Below are positions 43,559 to 51,487 of a DNA stretch of 57,067 bases, piece by piece; the first letter of the stretch is position 1; each line of letters begins with the position of its first letter. Both the position numbers and the translations under genes were made by a program. The stretch comes from Bacteroidales bacterium (GTDB lineage Bacteria > Bacteroidota > Bacteroidia > Bacteroidales > VadinHA17), in assembly GCA_025454795.1 (NCBI GenBank), contig JALONT010000024.1, positions 1 to 57,067 of the forward strand, read 5' to 3'. The notes beneath the pieces were generated by a model. The model did no database searches and was not told the DNA's origin. It was given only the letters and a program-made list of their open reading frames with translations.

Positions 43559-44644
43559 TTAAGAAATAGTTTTATTATCATAATCTATTTTCTTTTTGTC
43601 TTTTATAATTGAAGAACCAAGATGAAAAAGCTCATCAAAGTATCTTTTATTTTGCAGGGAGATAAAACTAAGGCTTAAAACCTGGATTGCTGCCAGCAGA
43701 GTTATACCGCCAACCAGAAAAGCATGGGGGTGCTTATCAAATACCAGGCCGATGGCATATGAAAACTTATCATCAAAGTATTCAGATTGTACTGTTACTT
43801 CAGACAGCACCCTGAAGGTGTTTATAAAAATCCAGACAATCATATAAAGTGCCAGGATAAGTAAAACCAGACCGATGGCCAGATAATAAATATAAGGTCT
43901 GAAAATGAATCCTGCCATGAGCCCGGAATAAAATGTCTTTACAAACCTCATTCCTGACTTCCTTTTTGTACCAATCTTATTTTGTTCAGTCCAGTCGAGG
44001 TGAGCAGGGATCTCAATTATTCTGGCTCTGAGTATCATCGATTTGTAAAGGATTTCCGGGTTGATCTCATAATCGGTGGTTTTTAAATTAAGGGTATTAA
44101 GAAATCCAGTTCTGTATCCTCTTACCATACACGTGAACGTTGAAAATTTTTGCTGAGCTACCATCCTCATGAACCTGTTCACCATACGGCTTAGTATTCT
44201 TCTGAAATATGGAACAGCGGTCACTTTGCCTCCCTTCATGTAAGGTGATGCAATAACCATGTCAGCTGCTGTTGCTTCCAGCGTATCCAGTATTTTACCA
44301 ATATGGTAAGGCGCATAGCTCAGATCAAGATCCAGCGTAACAGCATAGCACCCTTTGGCATGAGCAAATCCGGTCTTTAAAGCATTACCCAGATTAAGAT
44401 TAACTATATGATGTAAGACTTTAACCTTAGGATTTGTTCTTGCGAATTCATCGGCAAGTAATCCTGTTCTATCGGTACTGCCATCGTCAATTAAAAGAAG
44501 TTCCCATTGATATTTTTCTTCAAGTTCCTTCATATAATTACATATTACACTGAGGTTTTTTGTAATTATAGCCTCTTCATTGAATCCCGGGATTATTATG
44601 GATACCAGGGATTTTCCTTTTTTAAGTAAATTATCGTCTATCAT
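43559..44644 (-). CDS. GT2 glycosyltransferase with C-terminal membrane helices (DPMS-like)
   Basis: This 361-residue protein has a family 2 catalytic domain: VSIIIPGFNEEAIITKNL near residue 15, LLIDDGSTDRTGLLAD, VLHHIVNLNLGNALKTGFAHA, LDLDLSYAP as metal site, and DYEINPEILYKSMI. Two to three membrane helices follow near residues 245-345. It resembles dolichyl-phosphate glucose/mannose synthases and would make a polyprenyl-phosphate sugar for the GT-C enzymes encoded downstream. The gene is preceded by 235 gene-free bases. A promoter there is likely but not convincingly visible. Confidence 0.88.
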   Translation of the reverse strand: MIDDNLLKKGKSLVSIIIPGFNEEAIITKNLSVICNYMKELEEKYQWELLLIDDGSTDRTGLLADEFARTNPKVKVLHHIVNLNLGNALKTGFAHAKGCYAVTLDLDLSYAPYHIGKILDTLEATAADMVIASPYMKGGKVTAVPYFRRILSRMVNRFMRMVAQQKFSTFTCMVRGYRTGFLNTLNLKTTDYEINPEILYKSMILRARIIEIPAHLDWTEQNKIGTKRKSGMRFVKTFYSGLMAGFIFRPYIYYLAIGLVLLILALYMIVWIFINTFRVLSEVTVQSEYFDDKFSYAIGLVFDKHPHAFLVGGITLLAAIQVLSLSFISLQNKRYFDELFHLGSSIIKDKKKIDYDNKTIS

Positions 44645-44879
44645 TGTATAAGGAATGTTTTATAACTCAGATTTCAGGATATTGGAAGAATAATTTTAAA
44701 TTTTGAAAAATATAGACTAAATATAACTATTTAAATACGGAGAAATATTCTCTTCTTAAGAGTCAATTCTGCATCTTATCCCGGCAGGACAACTTTAGTA
44801 ACCTTATTATTTATCATATACTTAAAAAGCTTGGTAGAAATTCAAATTGCCATTCACAACAGAATTCAAATAACAACTG

Positions 44880-46250
44880 TTATTCAGTTAAATTAAAATC
44901 ATGTTTATTTCCGGAAGAATCTGATTTAAGATAGGAAAAACTGATAATCATAAGGGCAAGCCAAATTATTAAATATGCAAAAAATGTCTCCGTTCGTGTA
45001 AAACTCAAAGCCGGCATTAACAATACCCAGAAGTATTTTTCGCTATTCTCAACAAATAGAATGTATATAATCAGAGGAATAAGATAAACCATATAGTGAT
45101 TTAAAGAGCTGGGATATATTATTAACATGCAAGGTATGAACACTAAGAAAGAAATTTTCAGATTCATGATTAGTAGCTTCTTTGAAGCAAACATACTCAA
45201 CCCAATTAAAACAGTCGTAAGCAAAAAGTAACAAATATTTATTATGGATCCTGATAATCCATAAGATTTAAGGTTGCGAATTAATATACCGATCAATGAT
45301 TGATTATTATCCTGTTCGTACAGAAATGCCGGTAATCTGTTGGTTGGAGGTGAAATAAGAAAATCCATAATATTGTCAAAACCCCAGATTAATCCGGTTA
45401 TTAAGAAAAGTATGAATACTGTAACAATAAAATAAATTAAGGATCTCCAATTTTTATTTATGATAAAAAACAGAATCAAAATTCCAGAAACAGGTTTTAT
45501 TATCAAAGACAGAGCCAAAAAAATTCCTGAAGATGGTTTATTCAGGTTAAGCATAGTCAACAACAGGAAAAATAAAAGAAAAAAGTTTGTTTGATTATAT
45601 GAAACAGTGCTATTTGTTCCTGGTAAAATTATGATTATAATGAAAATGAATAAGAAAGAGTAAAATGATCTTTCTTTCTTCACGAATATAAGATTTGCCA
45701 GAAAAGAATTGATTATGATAAAAACAAATATCAAAATACTTAAAATAATTCTTGATGTTTCTAAATTTAATGAAGCTAATGGGGCAAAGAGAAGCATAGA
45801 AATAGGGGGAGACAAAAGACCGACATTCAGTATCTCAGATCTGAATGTGTCACTAAAAGTATACTGAAAATCCATCTTTCCGAGTATAACCGTAAAACTA
45901 TCAGGATTATAAAAATTAAGATTGTGTACACCAAGAAGTCCCTGCATATAAAAACACATAAAATCCCATTCCAAAGCTGATCTTGCCGCTTTCACCGTTT
46001 GTACGATAAGGAGCAATAACATCACTGCACCTAAACCGACAAGAATTCCTGATGAGATCCGTTTCCATGCTTCCTGTCTGATATTGCGAAAGGAATAGTA
46101 AGAAGCAATCAAACAAATTAACATGAAGAAAGTTTTACCACCGATATCATCTCTGAAAAGCAACAAAATTCCAGCGGAGATAAAGAATACAATAATTGCA
46201 ACAACAGTACTTTGCCAATTCTTAGAAATAAATCCTTGTGTTATTTTCAT
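44880..46250 (-). CDS. GT87-like (DUF2029) membrane mannosyltransferase
   Basis: This 456-residue polytopic protein has about twelve segments. The first external loop includes ARSALEWDFMCFYMQGLLGVHNLNFYNP, similar to the D-F...AG...G...LY pattern of GT87/DUF2029 polyprenyl-phosphate mannosyltransferases. SLIIKPVSGILILFF matches the conserved KP segment of that family. Its donor is likely a polyprenyl-phosphate sugar made by one of the neighbouring GT2 enzymes. It starts 7 bases after the polysaccharide deacetylase gene (46258-47196) and is likely in its operon. Confidence 0.78.
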   Translation of the reverse strand: MKITQGFISKNWQSTVVAIIVFFISAGILLLFRDDIGGKTFFMLICLIASYYSFRNIRQEAWKRISSGILVGLGAVMLLLLIVQTVKAARSALEWDFMCFYMQGLLGVHNLNFYNPDSFTVILGKMDFQYTFSDTFRSEILNVGLLSPPISMLLFAPLASLNLETSRIILSILIFVFIIINSFLANLIFVKKERSFYSFLFIFIIIIILPGTNSTVSYNQTNFFLLFFLLLTMLNLNKPSSGIFLALSLIIKPVSGILILFFIINKNWRSLIYFIVTVFILFLITGLIWGFDNIMDFLISPPTNRLPAFLYEQDNNQSLIGILIRNLKSYGLSGSIINICYFLLTTVLIGLSMFASKKLLIMNLKISFLVFIPCMLIIYPSSLNHYMVYLIPLIIYILFVENSEKYFWVLLMPALSFTRTETFFAYLIIWLALMIISFSYLKSDSSGNKHDFNLTE

Positions 46251-46257
46251 ATTGACA

Positions 46258-47196
46258 TTAACATTTATAAAAGGATAGATAATCTGACATGGGAGCTAAA
46301 CTATAGCAGATCTTTAATCTATTAAGTACAATTTTAAATACTTTTACTTTCTTCAATGTCATTACATTCATTCCCGGGAAAAAAGCCAGTTTATTAATCT
46401 GGTCTCCTCCAATAATATCCAGTGGGTGTAATAAAAAACTTATCGGAGTGTTTGTGATTTTGCAAAGGAAAATTGCAATATTCAGGTAAAGTTTCATTAA
46501 ACCGATAGAAATATTGCTTAGATAAATCAGGTAGCTTAAATGAAAGGGCAATTTAAATACCGGCATGGTTGTTACGGGAATTTCCAATATTTTCTTTCCA
46601 TCCCCAAGATCATGGTAGTAAGGTTTAAGCTTCCTGAAACCTTCACTGAATTTGCCGAACAGCTCTTTCCTTGAATTCCTTTCTTCCTTTGAAAGATCCG
46701 ATTTCCAGAAATAATAGAGTCTGGCAAACGGACCTAAAAATGTCGGTAAGGTAGAAGCATCGTACAAATATCCACGTTTTTCAAGTACTTTCAACAGATC
46801 TGTGCTCCAGCTGAAACCCGGTCCTCTGAATCCTTTGGGTTTCTGACCTGTTGCATTCTCAATAGCTACTTCAGCCGCAATTATTTCTTTTTCAATCTCT
46901 TCATACGAATATGATTGGAGCCAGGATTCATGATTATAAGAATGGTTACCTACTTCATGACCCCGTTCGGTGATCATTTTGAGATATTTCCTGTTTTCTT
47001 CCGATTCAGCATCTTTCCCGACAATAAAAAATGTAATTTTTAACTCCAGTTCATCTAAGATATCCAGAACATGCGGTATGAAAATATCGAAATAGGATGG
47101 ATATTTATCCCAGCCTTCATCCCCATGAATTTTCATATAAGACCACTGGTTGTCGAGATCGAGGGAGATTGAGGCTAGTGGTTTGTTTTTGGGCAT
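46258..47196 (-). CDS. Polysaccharide deacetylase (NodB homology domain)
   Basis: From ATG 47194-47196 (MPKNKPLASISLDLDNQ) the protein is 312 residues and begins directly in the NodB catalytic fold. The metal-binding aspartate lies in LDLDNQ and the histidine pair in GHEVGNHSYNHE; RGPGFSWS and LLHPLD supply the later motifs. It would remove N- or O-acetyl groups from the polysaccharide or a precursor. Upstream, 88 further in-frame codons to 47460 are open but come entirely from the 7-bp array and encode a repetitive Leu-Thr-Thr-His-Asp-Ser-Arg tract, so I do not include them. The upstream oxidoreductase is separated by two arrays. Confidence 0.87.
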   Translation of the reverse strand: MPKNKPLASISLDLDNQWSYMKIHGDEGWDKYPSYFDIFIPHVLDILDELELKITFFIVGKDAESEENRKYLKMITERGHEVGNHSYNHESWLQSYSYEEIEKEIIAAEVAIENATGQKPKGFRGPGFSWSTDLLKVLEKRGYLYDASTLPTFLGPFARLYYFWKSDLSKEERNSRKELFGKFSEGFRKLKPYYHDLGDGKKILEIPVTTMPVFKLPFHLSYLIYLSNISIGLMKLYLNIAIFLCKITNTPISFLLHPLDIIGGDQINKLAFFPGMNVMTLKKVKVFKIVLNRLKICYSLAPMSDYLSFYKC

Positions 47197-47205
47197 CTGG
47201 TCAAG

Positions 47206-47450
47206 TGGTGAGTGGTGAGTCGTGAGTCGTGAGTCGTGAGTCGTGAGTCGTGAGTCGTGAGTCGTGAGTCGTGAGTCGTGAGTCGTGAGTCGTGAGTCGT
47301 GAGTCGTGAGTCGCGTGAGTCGTGAGTCGTGAGTCGTGAGTCGTGAGTCGTGTGTCGTGAGTCGTGAGTTGTGAGTCGTGTGTCGTGAGTCGTGAGTGGT
47401 GAGTAGTGAGTGGTGAGAGGTGAGTTGTGAGAGGTGAGAGGTTTGAGAGG
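47206..47450. repeat. GTGAGTC 7-bp tandem array, about 34 units
   Basis: Units are mostly GTGAGTC, with GTGAGTG, GTGAGTT, GTGTGTC and GTGAGAG variants toward the right. One unit carries a 2-base insertion (at about 47312). The array starts about 9 bases before the deacetylase ATG. All reading frames in one direction stay open, so the gene appears extended by 88 codons. Confidence 0.97.
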
Positions 47451-47454
47451 TTAG

Positions 47455-47545
47455 TCTCATTTCTCATCTCTCATCTCTCATCTCTCATCTCTCATCTCTC
47501 ATCTCTCATCTCTCATCTCTCATTTCTCATCTCTCATTTCTCATC
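47455..47545. repeat. TCTCATC 7-bp tandem array, 13 units
   Basis: Thirteen units (TCTCATC with some TCTCATT) directly follow the GTGAGTC array in the opposite sense. The last 12 bases of the oxidoreductase gene, including its stop at 47534-47536, lie within it, so the array encodes that protein's terminal Arg-Asp-Glu-Lys. Confidence 0.97.
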
Positions 47546-48856
47546 TCTTAAAATTTCTTTCAGCTTTGTTTCAGCAACCTGCACAGTTTCGTTTACATTC
47601 AGGGTACCGTTAATTATCTGGGCAGAATTAATTATATAATACCCTTTTAAAGAGGTAGTTACAGAAGGAAGTTTTGCAGAGTAATTTAAGGTTGGAATCG
47701 CAAACACTCTCCTTGCTGAGGATACATTCCATGAGATAATATCACTTTCTGATAAATCCGGGTACATTTTGAAAAGAGCACCCAGGAAATATTCTCTTAT
47801 TTCATCATCTTTTTGGTTGAATAGTTCATTTCCCGGTTCTATATATTTCGGCAGATAAACAAGACTCCTGTTGCCCAATTCCCTGGTATCGACCAGCGCC
47901 GTCATCTCTATAATTCCGGTAAAAGGAGGCCAGGAATCAGTAATATTTGTAACATAATATTTTGAAACGGGCCGACTAAGCAAAATAGATGGACAAATAA
48001 CACCGAGATACCTGATAGAATTGTGCCTCTCAATCTCTTCTACGGATAAGGCGGATACAATCTTCACTGAAATATCCGAGGGAAGCGTGGATATTACTTC
48101 TTCAAAAATATATTCTTCAGAGGATAAAGTTGCAACTTTCATCCTGCCAGATGGATCTATAACAACCTGTTTTACAGGAACATTTAAAATTATTGCTACT
48201 CCCTCGCTTCTGAGTTTCTCTTCAAAAGCTGAATTGATCTTTTCATAGCCCCCTGTTACATATCCGAACATCTCTTTTTTCAATCCTGTCTTTCGGGCAG
48301 CATACATTCTCTGAATGGTTGTCCAGATAAAAGATGCTGAAGTTATTTTATAATGATCTCCCAGTTTGGATTTAAGTAAAGGAAGCCATATCTTTTGGAA
48401 TACTTTTTTCCCTGACCACTTCACAAGCCATTTTTCAACTGGAATAGCCTCCATTCTCTTCAAGTCTTTGATAAGGGAAGCCGCAATAATTGTCAGGCCA
48501 AGCCTTAACTTATCAAATAAATTAATTGGAGGAAATTTCAAAAACTCGAAAATATTTGACATCGAATACAATTTCCCGCCGGAATAGAATCCAGTTTTGG
48601 TTTCGACCCATTTCAATTCACTTTCGAGACCAATTTCCTTTATTATTCTTCTGGTGTTTAAATCAGATAATAATATAACATGATAAAAACGATCCCATTT
48701 AATTCCATCCATATCTATAGCGGAGGTTAGCCCACCCAGTTTCGGGGCAGACTCCAGTATTGTTACTCTATCTCCTTTCTGAGCAAGACGCAGGGCAAGT
48801 GTCATTCCCATTATACCACCGCCGATAATGCCCCAGGTTTTTTGGGGAGTTGTCAT
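47534..48856 (-). CDS. FAD/NAD(P)-dependent oxidoreductase, amine-oxidase fold
   Basis: This flavoprotein of 440 residues starts at ATG 48854-48856 ([17 protein letters not shown]). The dinucleotide-binding motif [24 protein letters not shown] is at residues 10-33. [25 protein letters not shown] follows, as in protoporphyrinogen-oxidase and UDP-galactopyranose-mutase-like enzymes found in glycan loci. A reaction on a sugar or lipid-linked intermediate is likely but unproven. A further 67 codons to 49057 are open but derive from an array and are excluded. The last codons fall in another 7-bp array. Confidence 0.82.
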   Translation of the reverse strand: MTTPQKTWGIIGGGIMGMTLALRLAQKGDRVTILESAPKLGGLTSAIDMDGIKWDRFYHVILLSDLNTRRIIKEIGLESELKWVETKTGFYSGGKLYSMSNIFEFLKFPPINLFDKLRLGLTIIAASLIKDLKRMEAIPVEKWLVKWSGKKVFQKIWLPLLKSKLGDHYKITSASFIWTTIQRMYAARKTGLKKEMFGYVTGGYEKINSAFEEKLRSEGVAIILNVPVKQVVIDPSGRMKVATLSSEEYIFEEVISTLPSDISVKIVSALSVEEIERHNSIRYLGVICPSILLSRPVSKYYVTNITDSWPPFTGIIEMTALVDTRELGNRSLVYLPKYIEPGNELFNQKDDEIREYFLGALFKMYPDLSESDIISWNVSSARRVFAIPTLNYSAKLPSVTTSLKGYYIINSAQIINGTLNVNETVQVAETKLKEILRDEK

Positions 48857-48897
48857 ATTTGGATTTTTAGACAATAGTTTGTGAGTGTCGGGAGAAA

Positions 48898-49055
48898 AGC
48901 GGAGAGCGGAGAGAGGTGAGTTGTGAGCGGTGAGAGGTGAGTGATGAGTTGTGAGTTGTGAGTTGTGAGTTGTGAGTTGTGAGTTGTGAGTGATGAGTTG
49001 TGAGTTGTGAGCGGTGAGAGGTGAGTTGTGAGCGGTGAGATTTGAGTGGTGAGTC
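48898..49055. repeat. GTGAGTT 7-bp tandem array, about 21 units
   Basis: Units are mainly GTGAGTT, with GTGAGCG, GTGAGAG and ATGAGTT variants. A block of GTGAGCG-GTGAGAG-GTGAGTx appears near both ends, which implies duplication of multi-unit blocks. The array lies between the four-helix-bundle gene (stop 49061) and the oxidoreductase start. Confidence 0.96.
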
Positions 49056-49060
49056 AAGTT

Positions 49061-49435
49061 TCAATTGCACCATTTCTCAGGATTATTTATCATTGAAATT
49101 AACATTTTTCGTACTTCATCATATCCGGATAGAAGCTCTTTATGCTTCAGACTGGTGATATACTTGCAGTCCTTTGAATAATCAAGCCAGACTTCTGTTT
49201 CATTCTCTTCACTCAGCGAATCGGTGAGCTTATTTACAAAGGATTTTTCATATCTCCTCTTTGCCCATGACTCTGCGATACAGGCTGTTACAGATCGTGA
49301 TGACCGACGCATCTGATCAGTAAGAGAATACTTTTCCTCCTTTGGAAAACTTTTAGAGATTTCAAAGATCTCCATTGCCAGTTTATAAGCTTTCTGATAC
49401 ACAATTAAATCCTTAAAACTCTCTATTTTACTCAT
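49061..49435 (-). CDS. Four-helix-bundle protein (S23/Avd-like), copy 2
   Basis: This 124-residue helical protein has family signatures FKDLIVYQKAYKLAMEIFEIS at the N-terminus, SLTDQMRRSSRSVTACIAESWAKRR, and SEENETEVWLDYSKD in the third helix. It is the variety with a C-terminal tail (NNPEKWCN). It is flanked by a GTGAGTT array on the 3' side and an ACGTAGA-type array on the 5' side, and sits between co-directional oxidoreductase and nucleotide-sugar dehydrogenase genes. Its sequence is clearly different from the copy at 18050, so the two are not a recent duplication. Start ATG 49433-49435. Function unknown. Confidence 0.92.
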   Translation of the reverse strand: MSKIESFKDLIVYQKAYKLAMEIFEISKSFPKEEKYSLTDQMRRSSRSVTACIAESWAKRRYEKSFVNKLTDSLSEENETEVWLDYSKDCKYITSLKHKELLSGYDEVRKMLISMINNPEKWCN

Positions 49436-49460
49436 ATCTGGATAATCTAGAAATGATCTC

Positions 49461-49529
49461 TTTGCTTTACGCTTTACGCTATGTTTTACGTTCTGCGCTC
49501 TACGTTCTACGTTCTACGCTTTGCGCTTC
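49461..49529. repeat. TACGCTT/TACGTTC 7-bp tandem array
   Basis: About ten degenerate units run from 49461 to 49529. In the sense of the neighbouring minus-strand four-helix-bundle gene they read AGCGCAA, AGCGTAG, AACGTAG, AGCGCAG, closely like the AGCGCAG units upstream of the copy at 18050. The array encodes the last nine or so residues of the dehydrogenase, including its stop at 49500-49502. Confidence 0.92.
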
Positions 49530-51236
49530 AAAAGCACATTTCACCAAAATGCTGTTGAATCCATTATATTCAGGAATACTCTCTATCTTGCCAACATCCG
49601 CAATTTCACATCCTGTTGAGCAGGTTCTTGCAAGCTTCTGTACTTCAGAAAATTTTACTTTGTTAAAATCGTCAAATGCATAATTGGAGTTATAGAAATC
49701 AATTAAACCGGCCAGCTCATTTGCTAATCCTCTTCCCATTACCCGGAAACTTTCGAAGACGAAATCAATAAGTTCATTATCAGGCTTTAATGCACCTCTG
49801 CCGATTCCTGCATAATCGATTTTGCTATCTGAAAATTGTTTCGCAGAATAAATATTACATGCATCCATTAATCCTTTAATTCCATTGAAAGAGGCAATTT
49901 TTTCAAACTTTTCTATATAGTTTTTATGCGCAGTACACATAAAGACATAATCCGCATCCTGGAGCGCTTCATCCAAATCAGACGTAAAATGAATATCCTG
50001 ATTGAATCTGAGCAAGTTCTGGTCATCCTTCTTAACATAAGGATCATGCATTATATATGAGTAATTGTTTTCCCTAAGGTAGTTTGCCAGTGTCAGTGTC
50101 GGAGAGTTCCTTGAGTCTTCAGAATTAAATCTGTATGCGACTCCGAGCAGGGCGATTTTTTCCCCTTTCAAACTGCCGAACCTCTTTTCAGCATGCCTTA
50201 AAGCATAAACTGGTGATTCATCATTGATAATCCGGGAATTAAGTATCAGGCTATATGAAGTGTCAGTACCGCTTTCAATATTCCGCCACCAGAGAAGGAT
50301 TCCGTCCTTTGGCAGGCAATGTCCTCCAACGCCCAGCATCGGAACCAGTATACCACCACTTGGGACTGCATTTGGATCAGCAGAAGCATTATCAGCCTGT
50401 AACAGCCTTGAATTGACTTCATCTCTTACAGAAAAGAAATCAATATTTTCCTTATCACAATATCTTACAACCTCAGAAGAAAAAGCAATCCTGACATCGC
50501 GGTAAGCATTCTCGAGGGTTTTAACAATTTCAGCAGTAAGACTGTTGGATTGTAATACGGCGCCCTTTGTAACAATGTAATTATAGAGTTTTGAGATCAG
50601 TTTTGGAGATTCAGGATGTAACCCGCCTGCCAGCTTGTCAGAATCCTGTATTCTTTCCACCAGTCGACCGGGCATCACCCTGTTAGGACTGTTTCCCAAA
50701 AGAATATCCTTCCCTTCTTCAAGTCCGAATTTCTTAAAATGTTCTCTGATCAGAGTATCCATGGAAGTTGGAGCCAGTGTTGATTCAAATATTACCAGTG
50801 GTATTTTGCCGGCAGGTTTCCTTCTTAATGCTTCTCCCAGGCTCTCCAATGCTCCGAACATCGGACCATAATCAGGTTCAAAACCTTTTTTATCCGTTTG
50901 CACCGAAACAAGTATCACATCAGCATCGGACAGTTCATTAAAATCATGAGTTGCTGACAGAACTCCCTCAGATACAGATTCTTTAACAATATCATTTAAC
51001 CCCGGTTCGATCCCACCAATCACAGACTTTCCGCTTTTTATCGCATCAACCTTCCATCCTGAGTTGATTGATTTACGCTGAACCACAATGACTTTTGCAG
51101 GCTTGTCTGTTCCGATCTTTATTCTGGCATGAGCAAGCATGGCAGCCATTGGCATTCCAACAATACCGGGACCAATAACACCGATTTTTTCTACTTTCCA
51201 GTTTTCAGGAGAGAATGTTAATAATACTTTCCCCAT
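49500..51236 (-). CDS. Nucleotide-sugar dehydrogenase, UDP-glycosyl type, with C-terminal extension
   Basis: This NAD-dependent dehydrogenase oxidises C6 of a UDP-sugar (UDP-glucose, UDP-ManNAc or related) to a uronic acid. The cofactor motif is GVIGPGIVGMPMAAML near residues 18-33. FESTLAPTSMD, LAGGLHPESPKL, the mid-helix region around NAYRDVRIAFSSE, and catalytic cysteine in GVGGHCLPKDG are all visible, followed by a UDP-binding domain with LGVAYRFNSEDSRNSPTL. At 578 residues it is over 100 longer than usual. The extra sequence is mainly at the C-terminus (about 480-578), of unknown role, and the last nine residues or so are array-encoded. The uronic acid product would suit amidation by the AsnB proteins. 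Confidence 0.88.
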   Translation of the reverse strand: MGKVLLTFSPENWKVEKIGVIGPGIVGMPMAAMLAHARIKIGTDKPAKVIVVQRKSINSGWKVDAIKSGKSVIGGIEPGLNDIVKESVSEGVLSATHDFNELSDADVILVSVQTDKKGFEPDYGPMFGALESLGEALRRKPAGKIPLVIFESTLAPTSMDTLIREHFKKFGLEEGKDILLGNSPNRVMPGRLVERIQDSDKLAGGLHPESPKLISKLYNYIVTKGAVLQSNSLTAEIVKTLENAYRDVRIAFSSEVVRYCDKENIDFFSVRDEVNSRLLQADNASADPNAVPSGGILVPMLGVGGHCLPKDGILLWWRNIESGTDTSYSLILNSRIINDESPVYALRHAEKRFGSLKGEKIALLGVAYRFNSEDSRNSPTLTLANYLRENNYSYIMHDPYVKKDDQNLLRFNQDIHFTSDLDEALQDADYVFMCTAHKNYIEKFEKIASFNGIKGLMDACNIYSAKQFSDSKIDYAGIGRGALKPDNELIDFVFESFRVMGRGLANELAGLIDFYNSNYAFDDFNKVKFSEVQKLARTCSTGCEIADVGKIESIPEYNGFNSILVKCAFEAQSVERRT

Positions 51237-51299
51237 AAAAAATAATAGATGAAGAATAAACTAAAATTATTGCAAGAATCAATCTGGTCAGTTCTCGAT

Positions 51300-51475
51300 T
51301 AGAATTGTCTCACCCCCTCCGGTCCTTCGGTCCCATAAGAACGGGGGATGATTGTTTCTCTATAAAGGTCCACTATCCTTTGAGTGGGATTTGGAATGAG
51401 TTGATTTTCAAGTCCCTCCCTCCTGGGGGAGAGCATGTCCCGCTTCAGCGGGAGATTTAGGGAGAGGGAAGTTCT
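51300..51475. repeat. GC-rich palindromic repeats between genes
   Basis: The gap holds a CCGGTCCTTCGG-type hairpin and a CCCTCCCTCCTGGGGGAGAG stretch. A 7-bp stem TCCCGCT/AGCGGGA (51438-51453) follows, embedded in a GGGAGAGGG-rich tail. These are dispersed intergenic elements of a type common in Bacteroidota; no gene is visible in 51237-51487. Confidence 0.6.
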
Positions 51476-51487
51476 CTTAAGTAGGTT

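Noticed and set aside
47197-47467. Repeat-encoded N-terminal extension of the deacetylase and a second repeat-encoded frame
   Set aside because: The NodB domain begins at the ATG at 47196; all upstream codons come from array units.
48857-49073. Repeat-encoded N-terminal extension of the oxidoreductase and an overlapping repeat frame
   Set aside because: The dinucleotide-binding fold starts right after the ATG at 48856; the upstream part is array.
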